Below, one piece after another: positions 25,955 to 33,920 of a stretch of DNA of 64,000 bases (position 1 is its first letter; the number at the start of each line of letters is the position of its first letter). The notes under the pieces were generated by a model that had not been told where the DNA came from, did no database searches, and saw only the letters and a program-made list of their open reading frames with translations. Position numbers and translations under genes: made by a program. Source of the stretch: Streptomyces ochraceiscleroticus (GTDB lineage: Bacteria > Actinomycetota > Actinomycetes > Streptomycetales > Streptomycetaceae). The DNA is taken from assembly GCF_000720485.1 (NCBI RefSeq), contig NZ_JOAX01000003.1, positions 248,001 to 312,000 on the forward strand, read 5' to 3'.

Positions 25955-26320
25955 ATGACCACAGCAGCAGAAGCCGCCCAGGGCGAGCCGGAGTTCCTCT
26001 TCCCCGACGTCTACGCGTTCGTGTCCGACTATCTGGCCCAGGTGTTGCGCCGGCGGCTCAACGGCTCCGTCGCGACATGGTGTCCGCGCTGGTGGGAGCA
26101 CCCGGAGGCGGGTGCCCGGCTGTCGGCGCTCTGGCTGGCGTTCGAGCATCTGCGGCACGACACCGCGCTGGGCATGTCGACCTGGTGGCTCCATCACGCC
26201 GACCCCCATCTGCGCGTCCTGATGGATCCGGACGTGGGGCCGTTCGCCGCCTGCTCCCCCAAGGACGGCCACACCGCCTACCCGTTCGATCCGCTGCCGG
26301 TGGATCCGCGGCCGTCCTGA
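25955..26320 (+). CDS. DUF4913-family protein
   Basis: A 121-residue soluble protein matching the DUF4913 pattern: W-C-P-R-W-W-E-H-P-E-A near the middle, then L-W-x-A-F-E-H-L-R, G-M-S-T-W-W-L-H-H-A-D-P-H-L and G-P-F-A-A-C. The family is found in actinomycetes, often near conjugation-type genes, and has no known activity. The ATG at 25955 has GGAGA 4 bases upstream and lies 14 bases past the preceding stop. Confidence 0.8.
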   Translation: MTTAAEAAQGEPEFLFPDVYAFVSDYLAQVLRRRLNGSVATWCPRWWEHPEAGARLSALWLAFEHLRHDTALGMSTWWLHHADPHLRVLMDPDVGPFAACSPKDGHTAYPFDPLPVDPRPS

Positions 26321-26334
26321 TTTCGGCCCCCGGA

Positions 26335-26372
26335 TTTCCTCTTCGGGGAAAGGAATTCCTCGACGGGGAAAG
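26335..26372. promoter_or_regulatory. Symmetrical motif cluster upstream of the NTF2-like gene
   Basis: TTTCCTC (26335-26341), GGGGAAA (26345-26351), the palindrome GGAATTCC (26352-26359) and GGGGAAAG (26365-26372) lie together just after the DUF4913 stop. The set resembles the inverted repeat plus GAGGAA repeats at 25324-25376. A regulatory role is inference. The rest of 26373-26488 shows no clear promoter. Confidence 0.4.
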
Positions 26373-26488
26373 TGCCGCGGTGCTCCGGAAAGCGCGGCAG
26401 CCTCCTTGCTACAGCCCCGACCTATCGTGTTCCGGTCAACATTGCCCACCGCCGGACCGGCAGCAGAACACAAGGGGGACGCGGGGCC

Positions 26489-27148
26489 GTGGAGTCGGAC
26501 GCGGAAAACAAGCGCAAGGGGCTGCTCGCCCTCGGACTGCTCGGCTTTCTCCTGGTCGTGGTGCTGGCGGTGTTCACACTCTTCGACGACGAGGACGGCT
26601 CGGAGGCGGGCGGTCGGGCCACCCCGTCGCCCACGGCCTCCGGAGGCGCCGCGGCGGACGGCACCGGCGGCACGAGCGCGAGTGGCGACGGCCCGGCCCC
26701 GATCATGTCCCGCGCCGACATCGCCGAGGCGCACGACGTCATGGCCCGGTACATGGCCGGCATCGCGACCTACAGCCACACCTCGGCAGCCGGTACCTGG
26801 GTACCGCCCCTGCTCGAACTGACCAACCGCGACACCGCGATGAAGCAGGAGACCGCCTTGCCCAGCGGCAAGGAGTGGGCCACGTGCAAGGCGTCGAAGT
26901 GCGTGTCCAAGGGCACCGCCGTGGTCAAGCGCGACGCCATGATCGCCGACGATCTGACACGCGGCAGCGGACAGTCGATCTCCAGCGTCGTGGAGGTGAC
27001 CGCGCGGCGCACCTTCGACGGCGAGGCGAGCGAGGAGACCAACGCCTGGCTGGTGACCGTGCAGAAGAGCGGCGGCCAGTGGCGCGTCTCGGGATTCGAC
27101 ATCTTCGGCCTCGGCAACGTGGGCGCCTCCGACCAGACGGGAGAGTGA
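26489..27148 (+). CDS. Single-pass anchored protein with NTF2-like exported domain (T4SS locus)
   Basis: A 219-residue protein starting at GTG 26489 behind GGGGGA. A short cytoplasmic N-terminus is followed by one transmembrane helix (about residues 12-30), a serine/glycine/threonine linker, and a C-terminal domain with A-H-D-V-M-A-R-Y-M-A-G-I and G-G-Q-W-R-V-S-G-F-D-I. That is the usual ending of VirB8/TcpC-like NTF2 folds. It has two cysteines in C-K-A-S-K-C. It may be a second, shorter VirB8-like subunit. It ends 7 bases before the hydrolase gene. Confidence 0.72.
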   Translation: MESDAENKRKGLLALGLLGFLLVVVLAVFTLFDDEDGSEAGGRATPSPTASGGAAADGTGGTSASGDGPAPIMSRADIAEAHDVMARYMAGIATYSHTSAAGTWVPPLLELTNRDTAMKQETALPSGKEWATCKASKCVSKGTAVVKRDAMIADDLTRGSGQSISSVVEVTARRTFDGEASEETNAWLVTVQKSGGQWRVSGFDIFGLGNVGASDQTGE

Positions 27149-27155
27149 GCCGCTA

Positions 27156-29249
27156 ATGGTGGCGCCAGCGGTTCTGGCCGCCGCCGCCAAGGCCGCGAAG
27201 GCAGCCAAGACAGCCAAGAAGATGGCTCAGCTTGCTGCCGGTGACGGGGGCGGGGGCAACGACAAGAAGAGCAGCAGCACCAAATGGCTGCTGATCCTGG
27301 GGGGCGGCGGCAGCGCGCTGTCCGTCGCGGGCATCGGCTTCCTGATCCTGGTGCTCATCAGTTCGCTGGTGGGCGGCATGGGCGGCGGCACGGCGGGCGC
27401 GGCCTGCGCCGACTACAACGACAACGCCAACTCCGGCAGTACGGGCCCCGCCGCGGCGACGAACCCGATCATGCCGGCGGGCAAGATGTACATGCCGAGC
27501 GAGACGGCGCGCAACGAGATACCGCCCAGGATGATCCTCGCCTCGATGCGTGCGGCCGCGCGTTACAAGGGGCTCGACTGGACGCTCATCGCCGGGCAGA
27601 TGTACCAGGAGACCAAGTTCGGCCAGGACAAGTCCGCGGCGCCCGGCGGCAAGAACAGCGCCGGGTACATGGGCATCCTGCAGTTCGGCAAGCCGGCCTG
27701 GCACGACTACGGCGACGACGGCAACGGCGACGGCAAGAAGGACCTGTACAACATCGACGACGCCGCCTACGGCACGGCCAACTACCTGCACGCGAAGCAC
27801 GCCGAGACGAACGCTGCCGAGGCGCTGCGCATCTACTCCGGCTCGTCGACGAGCAACACGATCTACATGCGGGTGGTCCTCACCCAGGCGGCGCGCTACC
27901 GCGGCACCCTGACCGGTGACCAGGACCTGATCAAGCGCTGGTACGCGCACCTGAAGGAGACCATCGAGAAGAACCCGGACTTCCCCACCCTGGGGCAGCA
28001 GTCCGACATTCCCGAGCCGGTCAACAACGGCGCGAACCCCGGCAAGGCGCTGAGCATCAGCGCGACGGCCGCCCGCTCCTGGTCCACCCCGCCGCTGGAC
28101 GGTGACGACAGCGGCTCCACCGAGCAGGCGGCGTACGAGGACTCCCCCTCGGCCGCAACCGCCATCGTTCCGGCCGCCTACGCACAGCCGCTCGCCAAGC
28201 CGCAGCCGTCGGCCGGGGGCAAGGACTGGCAGTGGCCCCTGAAGAAGGGCACCTACCAGATCGGCACCAAGTACCACCAGCGCGGCAACATGTGGAGCCT
28301 CGGCTACCACACGGGGCTCGACCTCGTCGCGGACAGCGGTACGCCCATCTACGCGCCGGCCGACGGCAAGGTCACCAAGGCCGGCAGCGGCGGCTCGTAC
28401 GGCAACGAGACGAACATCGAGCACGCGGGCGGAGTGGTCACCCTCTACGCGCACCAGACCCGGATCATGGTCAAGACCGGCCAGCAGGTGAAGCGCGGGC
28501 AGCAGATCGGCACCGTCGGCGCGACCGGCAATGTCACCGGCCCCCACCTGCACTGGGAGGTCCTGAAGCCGGGCGTGGACAACCCCTGGGTCGGCGGCCA
28601 GGACAACGGTCCCGGCATGATCGACCCGGAGCAGTGGATGGCGGGCAAGATCACCGCCAACCCGGACTACGGCACGGTGCCCGGCTCGGAGGACGGCCAG
28701 GAGGGCCGGGACGCGCAGTTCGCCAACTGCGCCAAGGACCACGACGGTCCGGCGGTCGCCCCCGACGGCGCGGGCGCGTCCGGCGTCCTGCCCGACTCGG
28801 ACGACCCGGTGATCCGGGCCGTGCTCGGCTGGGCGCAGCGGGGCGTCGGCGTCCCGTACGTGCTGGGCGCGCCGCGTCTGCAGGGCGAGAACCCCACCAG
28901 CTTCGACTGCTCCAGCTTCGTGCAGTGGGCGTACTACCAGGCGAGCGGCGGCAAGATCGACATCACCGGCACGACCTTCTCCCAGGAGCCGTACCTCAAG
29001 AAGTACGAGATCTCCCTGAGCGAGGCGCAGCCCGGCGACCTGATCTTCTTCAACCCGAGCTCGCGCGGCTCCGAGCACGTCGGCATGGTCTGGGACCCCA
29101 AGGGCCACAAGATCATTCACGCGCCGCGGCCGGGCAAGTCCGTGGAGTTCAGCAAGTGGGACTACCAGGACAAGATCACGCACGTGTACCGCGTACCGAT
29201 CCCCAAGGGCACCAACGCCGTCGAGGGCGACGGCCACGGGGACGCCTGA
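27156..29249 (+). CDS. Triple-domain peptidoglycan hydrolase (transglycosylase, M23, NlpC/P60)
   Basis: A 697-residue membrane-anchored wall hydrolase of the VirB1 type. After an alanine/lysine-rich N-terminus and one transmembrane helix (44-74) there is a lytic-transglycosylase domain (~118-240; probable catalytic Glu152 in M-Y-Q-E-T-K-F-G, then S-A-G-Y-M-G-I-L-Q-F-G). An M23/LytM peptidase follows (~355-470; H385 and D389 in Y-H-T-G-L-D, and H-L-H at 464-466). An NlpC/P60 domain ends the protein (~550-690; C584 in F-D-C-S-S-F, H640). Its job would be to open the wall for the secretion channel. Three catalytic domains in one T4SS hydrolase is unusual. Confidence 0.92.
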   Translation: MVAPAVLAAAAKAAKAAKTAKKMAQLAAGDGGGGNDKKSSSTKWLLILGGGGSALSVAGIGFLILVLISSLVGGMGGGTAGAACADYNDNANSGSTGPAAATNPIMPAGKMYMPSETARNEIPPRMILASMRAAARYKGLDWTLIAGQMYQETKFGQDKSAAPGGKNSAGYMGILQFGKPAWHDYGDDGNGDGKKDLYNIDDAAYGTANYLHAKHAETNAAEALRIYSGSSTSNTIYMRVVLTQAARYRGTLTGDQDLIKRWYAHLKETIEKNPDFPTLGQQSDIPEPVNNGANPGKALSISATAARSWSTPPLDGDDSGSTEQAAYEDSPSAATAIVPAAYAQPLAKPQPSAGGKDWQWPLKKGTYQIGTKYHQRGNMWSLGYHTGLDLVADSGTPIYAPADGKVTKAGSGGSYGNETNIEHAGGVVTLYAHQTRIMVKTGQQVKRGQQIGTVGATGNVTGPHLHWEVLKPGVDNPWVGGQDNGPGMIDPEQWMAGKITANPDYGTVPGSEDGQEGRDAQFANCAKDHDGPAVAPDGAGASGVLPDSDDPVIRAVLGWAQRGVGVPYVLGAPRLQGENPTSFDCSSFVQWAYYQASGGKIDITGTTFSQEPYLKKYEISLSEAQPGDLIFFNPSSRGSEHVGMVWDPKGHKIIHAPRPGKSVEFSKWDYQDKITHVYRVPIPKGTNAVEGDGHGDA

Positions 29250-29269
29250 GCCGGCCACGGGAAAGCAGA

Positions 29270-30676
29270 GTGAAGACGGTGAAGTGGCAGACACGCAGCA
29301 CGGCGGTCCTCGGCGCAGCCCTGGTCATGGGGCTGGTGGCCGGGTGCGGTGGGGCGGACGCGCCAACGACCGGTGACCGGGCCGGGAAGGACGGCTCGCC
29401 CGCCGCGCGCAAGGGCCCCGCATGGACCGGGAAGGCCATCCCCGGGCTGGCCCGGAAGGCGTCCTGGAGCCTGTCGTCCGAAGAGGCCGGCAGCTGCCCG
29501 GGCTACGCGGGGACGATGAGCAACGGCCGGGCGGAGGACGAGCGGTGCGTCGTGGGCGACGCCTCGGCCCTGGTCGTGGAGGAGCCGCACAAGGAGGGCG
29601 CCGCCGAGACCCGGTTCACCGTCCGGCTCCGCGGCCTGAAGACCGGCGCCGTCCGCAAGAAGCTGGCAGTGAAGGTCGCGGCGGACCCCGACGGCACCGT
29701 GGACTCCGCCGGCGCGACTGCCGCGGAACACGTCCAGGTCAGCGAGTGGAAGGACGGCTCCCCCGCGCTGCTGGTGCGCAGTCGTGAGCACACCGCTGCC
29801 GACGGTCTGGAGAAGGAGCGGCTGCGGAGCGTCTTCACGATGTACGCCCCCTCGGGAAAGAAGCTCGGCAGCTCCGTCTTCGACGCCGACGCCTATGAAG
29901 GGCTGCCGGTCCGCAACGGTTACGTGGTGGCGGACGGGGACGGCGACGGGGAGAAGTACCTGCCGATCGGCGGCGGGGAGACGATCCGCACGAAGCTCAA
30001 GGGCGGCACCGACCTCGGGGCGAGGATCGACGCCGGCTTCGGGATCAGCATCTCCTCCGACGTCTCCTACCAGCCGTCCGCCGAGTGGCTGGTGGCCACC
30101 GACGCGCTCACCGGCAAGAAGCTGTGGAGCACCGAGGACCTGGAGCCGCCGGCCGCCATCCGCAAGCGGCTGGACGAGGAGACCGGGACGAGCTCCTGGA
30201 TCGCTCCGCTCCAGGAGGGCAAGGCCGTACTCGGCTGGTCGGTCTACGCCGAGGAGAGCAAGGGCAGCGTCCTCACGCTCATCGACGCGAAGACCGGCCG
30301 GCGGCTCATCGAAGGACCGGCGAGCGACTACAGCACCGGCGCCGCCGACGACGCCGCCGCCCTCTCGCCCGACGGCGAAACGGTCGTGACCCAGTACGGC
30401 GAAGGCGCCGTGGCCTGGGACACCGCGTCGGGCAAGGAGCTGTGGCGGCAGGACGGGGGCGAGCAGAACATCCGCCCGGTGGCCCTGCCGGGCAACGGTG
30501 TGCTCTACGCGGACCTGGACGAGAGCGGCCCCGCCGCGCTCGGCATGCGCGACAAGAAGGTCCTGCAAACGGGGATCGAGAAGCTGCCCGAGTTCTCCAC
30601 CAACGGCTACGCCGTCATCAATGCCGGCCACGGCTTCTTCGTCTTCGCGACCCAGGACGTCCGGCCCACCGACTGA
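29270..30676 (+). CDS. Lipoprotein with beta-propeller-like repeats (T4SS locus)
   Basis: A 468-residue protein from GTG 29270. The signal peptide ends in lipobox L-V-A-G-C, lipidated at about residue 25. The exported part has repeated strands of the type A-T-D-A-L-T-G-K-K-L-W-S, D-A-K-T-G-R-R-L-I and A-W-D-T-A-S-G-K-E-L-W, the signature of PQQ/WD40-like propeller blades. A surface scaffold or recognition role is plausible. It sits between the wall hydrolase and the coupling ATPase, so it probably belongs to the apparatus. The next start is 59 bases downstream. Confidence 0.75.
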   Translation: MKTVKWQTRSTAVLGAALVMGLVAGCGGADAPTTGDRAGKDGSPAARKGPAWTGKAIPGLARKASWSLSSEEAGSCPGYAGTMSNGRAEDERCVVGDASALVVEEPHKEGAAETRFTVRLRGLKTGAVRKKLAVKVAADPDGTVDSAGATAAEHVQVSEWKDGSPALLVRSREHTAADGLEKERLRSVFTMYAPSGKKLGSSVFDADAYEGLPVRNGYVVADGDGDGEKYLPIGGGETIRTKLKGGTDLGARIDAGFGISISSDVSYQPSAEWLVATDALTGKKLWSTEDLEPPAAIRKRLDEETGTSSWIAPLQEGKAVLGWSVYAEESKGSVLTLIDAKTGRRLIEGPASDYSTGAADDAAALSPDGETVVTQYGEGAVAWDTASGKELWRQDGGEQNIRPVALPGNGVLYADLDESGPAALGMRDKKVLQTGIEKLPEFSTNGYAVINAGHGFFVFATQDVRPTD

Positions 30677-30735
30677 CCCGACGTCCGACCCAACGACCCT
30701 GCCGTGCCGGCGCACGCAGAAAGGATCCCCCGCAC

Positions 30736-32469
30736 GTGACCGTGGAACAGAAGAAGAAGCCTCGGGCCGAGGACGACTGGACGGTTGAGATCTTCATTCT
30801 CGTCGCGGTCGTGCTGCTGGCCGTGTGCGCCGCGTGGCTGGCGGCGATGGGTGGTGCGGCGGCCTCGGGCGGCCCTGCGCCGGCGGGGAATCCGCTGACG
30901 TTCGTCGTCGCCCTGGTCAAGGGCGATTACACCTGGCCGGGCGGTGCCGCCAGCGCCATCGCCGCCGGCGAGGCGGTGGTACTGGCCCTGGCCGGGCTCG
31001 CGGTGTACCGCGTGGTGCAGAAGCGGCGCACCAAGCCCAAGGTCGACGGCGCGGCCCGGCACCTGGCCCAGCGCGAGGAGCTGGGGAAGCTCACCATGCA
31101 GGGCGCCGCGGCCACGGCCGAGCGGCTGGGGGCCCAGGTCGGCGTGCCCGGTGTCTTCATCGGCCGGTCGGTGCGCGGCAAGCAGCCGCTGTTCGGCTCG
31201 TTCGAGGACATGCACGTCGACATCTGGGGACCGCGTACGGGCAAGACGACGCGGCGGGCCATTCCGGCGATCCTGGACGCGCCCGGCGCGGTGCTGGTGA
31301 CCTCCAACAAGCGGGACATCGTGGACGCGACCCGCGGTCCGCGTGCGGCGCGCGGCCCTGTGTGGGTGTTCGACCCACAGCAGGTCGCGCAGGAGGCGCC
31401 GAGCTGGTGGTGGAACCCCCTCACCTACGTCACGGACATCGCCAAGGCCCGCAAGATGGCGGACCACTTCGCGTCCGGCTCGCGGGACGCCGAGGCGTCC
31501 ACCGACGCGTTCTTCGACCCGGCCGGCCAGGACCTGCTGGCCAACCTGCTGCTGGCGGCGGCCACCGCCGGAATGCCGATCACGCAGATCTACACCTGGC
31601 TGTCCAACCCCAAGGACGACACCCCCGAGCGCATCCTGCGCGGCGCGGGCCACACCATGCCCGCCGACGGGGTGTACGGCGTGGTCAACGCGCCCGACAA
31701 GCAGCGCAGCGGTATCTACGGCGTCGCGCAGCAGATGGCGTCCTGCCTGATCAACCCGGAGGTCAACCGCTGGGTGACGCCGTCGCCCGGGGCGCCGCTG
31801 CCGGAGTTCGATCCGCACGAGTTCGTCCGGACCGGCGGGGCGCTGTACTCGCTCTCCCGCGAGGGCCGCGACAGCGCGGGCCCGCTGGTCACCGCGCTGA
31901 CGGTGGCGGTCGTCGAAGCCGCCGAGGAGTACGCGACCACGCAGCGCGGCGGCCGGCTGCCCGTGCCGATGGTCGGCGTGCTCGACGAGGCGGCGAACGT
32001 CTGCCGCTGGCGGAACCTCCCCGACCTGTACTCGCACTACGGCTCGCGCGGCATCATCCTGATGACGATCCTGCAGTCCTGGGCCCAGGGCATCGAGGTC
32101 TGGGGCGAGCGCGGCATGGAGAAGCTGTGGTCGGCGGCGAACGTCCGGGTCTACGGCGGCGGCGTCTCCGACACCAAGTTCCTCGGTGATCTCTCGGAGC
32201 TGGCGGGTGAGTTCGACCTGACCGACTACCAGACGACGCGCGAGTCGGAGTTCGGCGGCTGGTCGGGCCACCGCACGGTCAACGAGTCCACGCGCCGGGA
32301 GCGCGTCCTGCACGTCTCCGACCTCGGGTCCATGCCGCCGGGCCGGGCCCTGGTCCTGGCCTCCGGCACCAAGCCCGTGCTGGTCGAGACGATCCCCTGG
32401 TGGGAGGGCCCGCACGCCAAGGAGGTCAAGAGCTCACTGGCGAAGTACGACCCGGGGGCCGCGCGCTGA
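30736..32469 (+). CDS. VirD4/TraG-type coupling ATPase
   Basis: A 577-residue protein with two N-terminal transmembrane helices (about 18-38 and 72-92) and a cytoplasmic ATPase. Walker A is G-P-R-T-G-K-T-T (165-172); Walker B is in M-V-G-V-L-D-E-A-A-N near residue 415, followed by the typical L-Q-S-W-A-Q-G segment. VirD4/TraG coupling proteins bring DNA or protein substrates to the VirB4-driven channel. GTG 30736 is chosen; GTG 30742 is also possible. It is the last clear T4SS gene of the plus arm, and no relaxase gene accompanies it. Confidence 0.92.
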   Translation: MTVEQKKKPRAEDDWTVEIFILVAVVLLAVCAAWLAAMGGAAASGGPAPAGNPLTFVVALVKGDYTWPGGAASAIAAGEAVVLALAGLAVYRVVQKRRTKPKVDGAARHLAQREELGKLTMQGAAATAERLGAQVGVPGVFIGRSVRGKQPLFGSFEDMHVDIWGPRTGKTTRRAIPAILDAPGAVLVTSNKRDIVDATRGPRAARGPVWVFDPQQVAQEAPSWWWNPLTYVTDIAKARKMADHFASGSRDAEASTDAFFDPAGQDLLANLLLAAATAGMPITQIYTWLSNPKDDTPERILRGAGHTMPADGVYGVVNAPDKQRSGIYGVAQQMASCLINPEVNRWVTPSPGAPLPEFDPHEFVRTGGALYSLSREGRDSAGPLVTALTVAVVEAAEEYATTQRGGRLPVPMVGVLDEAANVCRWRNLPDLYSHYGSRGIILMTILQSWAQGIEVWGERGMEKLWSAANVRVYGGGVSDTKFLGDLSELAGEFDLTDYQTTRESEFGGWSGHRTVNESTRRERVLHVSDLGSMPPGRALVLASGTKPVLVETIPWWEGPHAKEVKSSLAKYDPGAAR

Positions 32470-32491
32470 GTGCGCCCGTAAGAATGGCCCC

Positions 32492-32947
32492 ATGAGTGAC
32501 GTGACGCTGCTGACGCTGCCCGAGGTGGAGGCGCTCGCGCGCCGGGCGCACGAGGGGCAGACCGACAAGGCGGGGCGCCCGTACGCCGGGCATCTGGCCG
32601 CGGTGGCGGCCGGGGTACGGGCGCGCGGCGGCAGCGACGAGCAGATCGCGGCGGCCTGGCTGCACGACTCGGTCGAGGATGACGCGCTGTCGTCGGAGTG
32701 GCTGGCGGGGGCCGCGCTCCCGCCGGCCACGAAGGCCATGGTCCTGGCCCTGACCAAGCGGGCCGGGGAGCCGCCGGAGGAGTACGCCGCGCGCATCCTG
32801 GCCACGCCCGGCGCGCTGCTGGTCAAGGAGGCCGACCTCGCGCACAACGCGGATCCGGACCGGCTGGCCGTCCTGGACGCGGCGACCCGGGAGCGGCTGA
32901 CGGCGAAGTACGCACGGATGCGGGCGCTGCTGGGCCTGGCCGGCTGA
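32492..32947 (+). CDS. HD-domain phosphohydrolase (RelA/SpoT-HD or MESH1-like)
   Basis: A 151-residue HD-domain protein. Metal-binding motifs appear as Y-A-G-H-L-A-A-V, A-A-W-L-H-D-S-V-E-D and V-K-E-A-D-L-A-H-N, the order seen in stand-alone RelA/SpoT hydrolase-type HD proteins. The substrate (ppGpp or another nucleotide) is inferred from family only. It starts 22 bases after the coupling ATPase stop and may be co-transcribed, but it is just as likely a core gene flanking the locus. Confidence 0.8.
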   Translation: MSDVTLLTLPEVEALARRAHEGQTDKAGRPYAGHLAAVAAGVRARGGSDEQIAAAWLHDSVEDDALSSEWLAGAALPPATKAMVLALTKRAGEPPEEYAARILATPGALLVKEADLAHNADPDRLAVLDAATRERLTAKYARMRALLGLAG

Positions 32948-33037
32948 ACGGACCTGGTCCGGGCCCGGCCCGCCGGCCCGACCGGCCGGAACTCGTCCAC
33001 CCGCCGGACACCCCCGCACAAACATGGCCCATGCAGC

Positions 33038-33051
33038 TAACCTGCCGCGCA
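33038..33051 (+). promoter_or_regulatory. -10 element of a probably leaderless ABC-ATPase transcript
   Basis: TAACCT at 33038-33043 ends 7 bases before the ATG at 33051, with no ribosome-binding sequence between. This is the usual arrangement of leaderless Streptomyces mRNAs. Confidence 0.5.
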
Positions 33052-33863
33052 TGAGCCCATCGGACGACACCCAGGCGCGTGTGATCGCTGCCCTTTCGGG
33101 GGCGAGCGTCCGCCGCGTCACCACCGGCCAGACCATCCTCGACGGCATCGACTGGTCCGTACGCAGCGGGGAGCACTGGGCGCTGCTCGGCGCGAACGGC
33201 GCGGGCAAGACCACGATCCTCCGCCTCGTCGGCGCGCTGATGTTCCCCACCGCCGGCACCGTGGAGGTGCTCGGGCACCGGCTCGGCACGGTCGATGTAC
33301 GGGAGCTGCGCGCCGCGATCGGCCTGGTCTCCAGCGCGCAGAAGGTACCGGTGGACCTGCCCGGGCACACCGTCGTCCTCACCGGCGCGACCGGCACCGT
33401 CCAGCCGCTGTGGAAGAAGTACGACGAGGCCACCCGGGAGCGCGCGCACGCGCTGCTGACCGAGCTGGACTGCAAGGAGCTGGCGGACCGGCCGTACGGG
33501 GTGTGCTCGGGCGGACAGCGGGCCCGGCTCCTGATCGCCCGCGCGCTGATGGCCGACCCCTCGCTGCTGCTGCTCGACGAGCCGTTCAACGCGCTCGACC
33601 TACCCTCCCGCGAGGACCTGATCGACACCATGCACGAACTGGCCCTGAACCGGCCGGAGCTGGCGACGGTCACCGTGACCCACCACCTGGAGGAGCTGTC
33701 GCCGGCCATCGGCCACGCGGTCCTGCTGCGCGACGGCCGCGTCCAGGCGAAGGGCCCGGTGGCGGACGTACTGACCGACGCGGGCATGACGGCCTGCTTC
33801 GGCCGCCCGATCGAGGTCACCCGCCACGAGGGCCGCTGGCTGGCCCGCTCGGGCCGCCGCTGA
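33051..33863 (+). CDS. Stand-alone ABC ATP-binding protein (YlmA-like)
   Basis: A 270-residue single ABC domain. Walker A is G-A-N-G-A-G-K-T-T, the signature is C-S-G-G-Q, and Walker B is L-L-L-L-D-E-P, followed by the switch histidine in V-T-H-H. The segment W-K-K-Y-D-E-A-T-R-E-R is typical of YlmA-type ATPases. No permease or binding protein is adjacent, so the partner is unknown. The in-frame ATG at 33024 is rejected because the -10 hexamer lies after it. Confidence 0.85.
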   Translation: MSPSDDTQARVIAALSGASVRRVTTGQTILDGIDWSVRSGEHWALLGANGAGKTTILRLVGALMFPTAGTVEVLGHRLGTVDVRELRAAIGLVSSAQKVPVDLPGHTVVLTGATGTVQPLWKKYDEATRERAHALLTELDCKELADRPYGVCSGGQRARLLIARALMADPSLLLLDEPFNALDLPSREDLIDTMHELALNRPELATVTVTHHLEELSPAIGHAVLLRDGRVQAKGPVADVLTDAGMTACFGRPIEVTRHEGRWLARSGRR

Positions 33864-33875
33864 CCACGACGCCGA

Positions 33876-33919
33876 CCGCGGGCCCGCGCGGCGTCCGGCC
33901 ACGCCGCCCGGGCCCGCGG
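33876..33919. terminator. Bidirectional GC-rich hairpin terminator
   Basis: CCGCGGGCCCG and CGGGCCCGCGG form an 11-bp outer stem. After one mismatched pair, GCGGCGT and ACGCCGC add 7 bp around a 6-base loop. It fills the 57-base gap between the ABC gene and the converging diiron gene and has no U tract. Confidence 0.75.
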
Positions 33920-33920
33920 T

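Noticed and set aside
11557..32469. Integrative conjugative element of the AICE type
   Set aside because: No TraB/FtsK-type translocase, rep, xis/int, spd genes or att direct repeats are visible; the translocation genes are of the VirB/VirD4 class.
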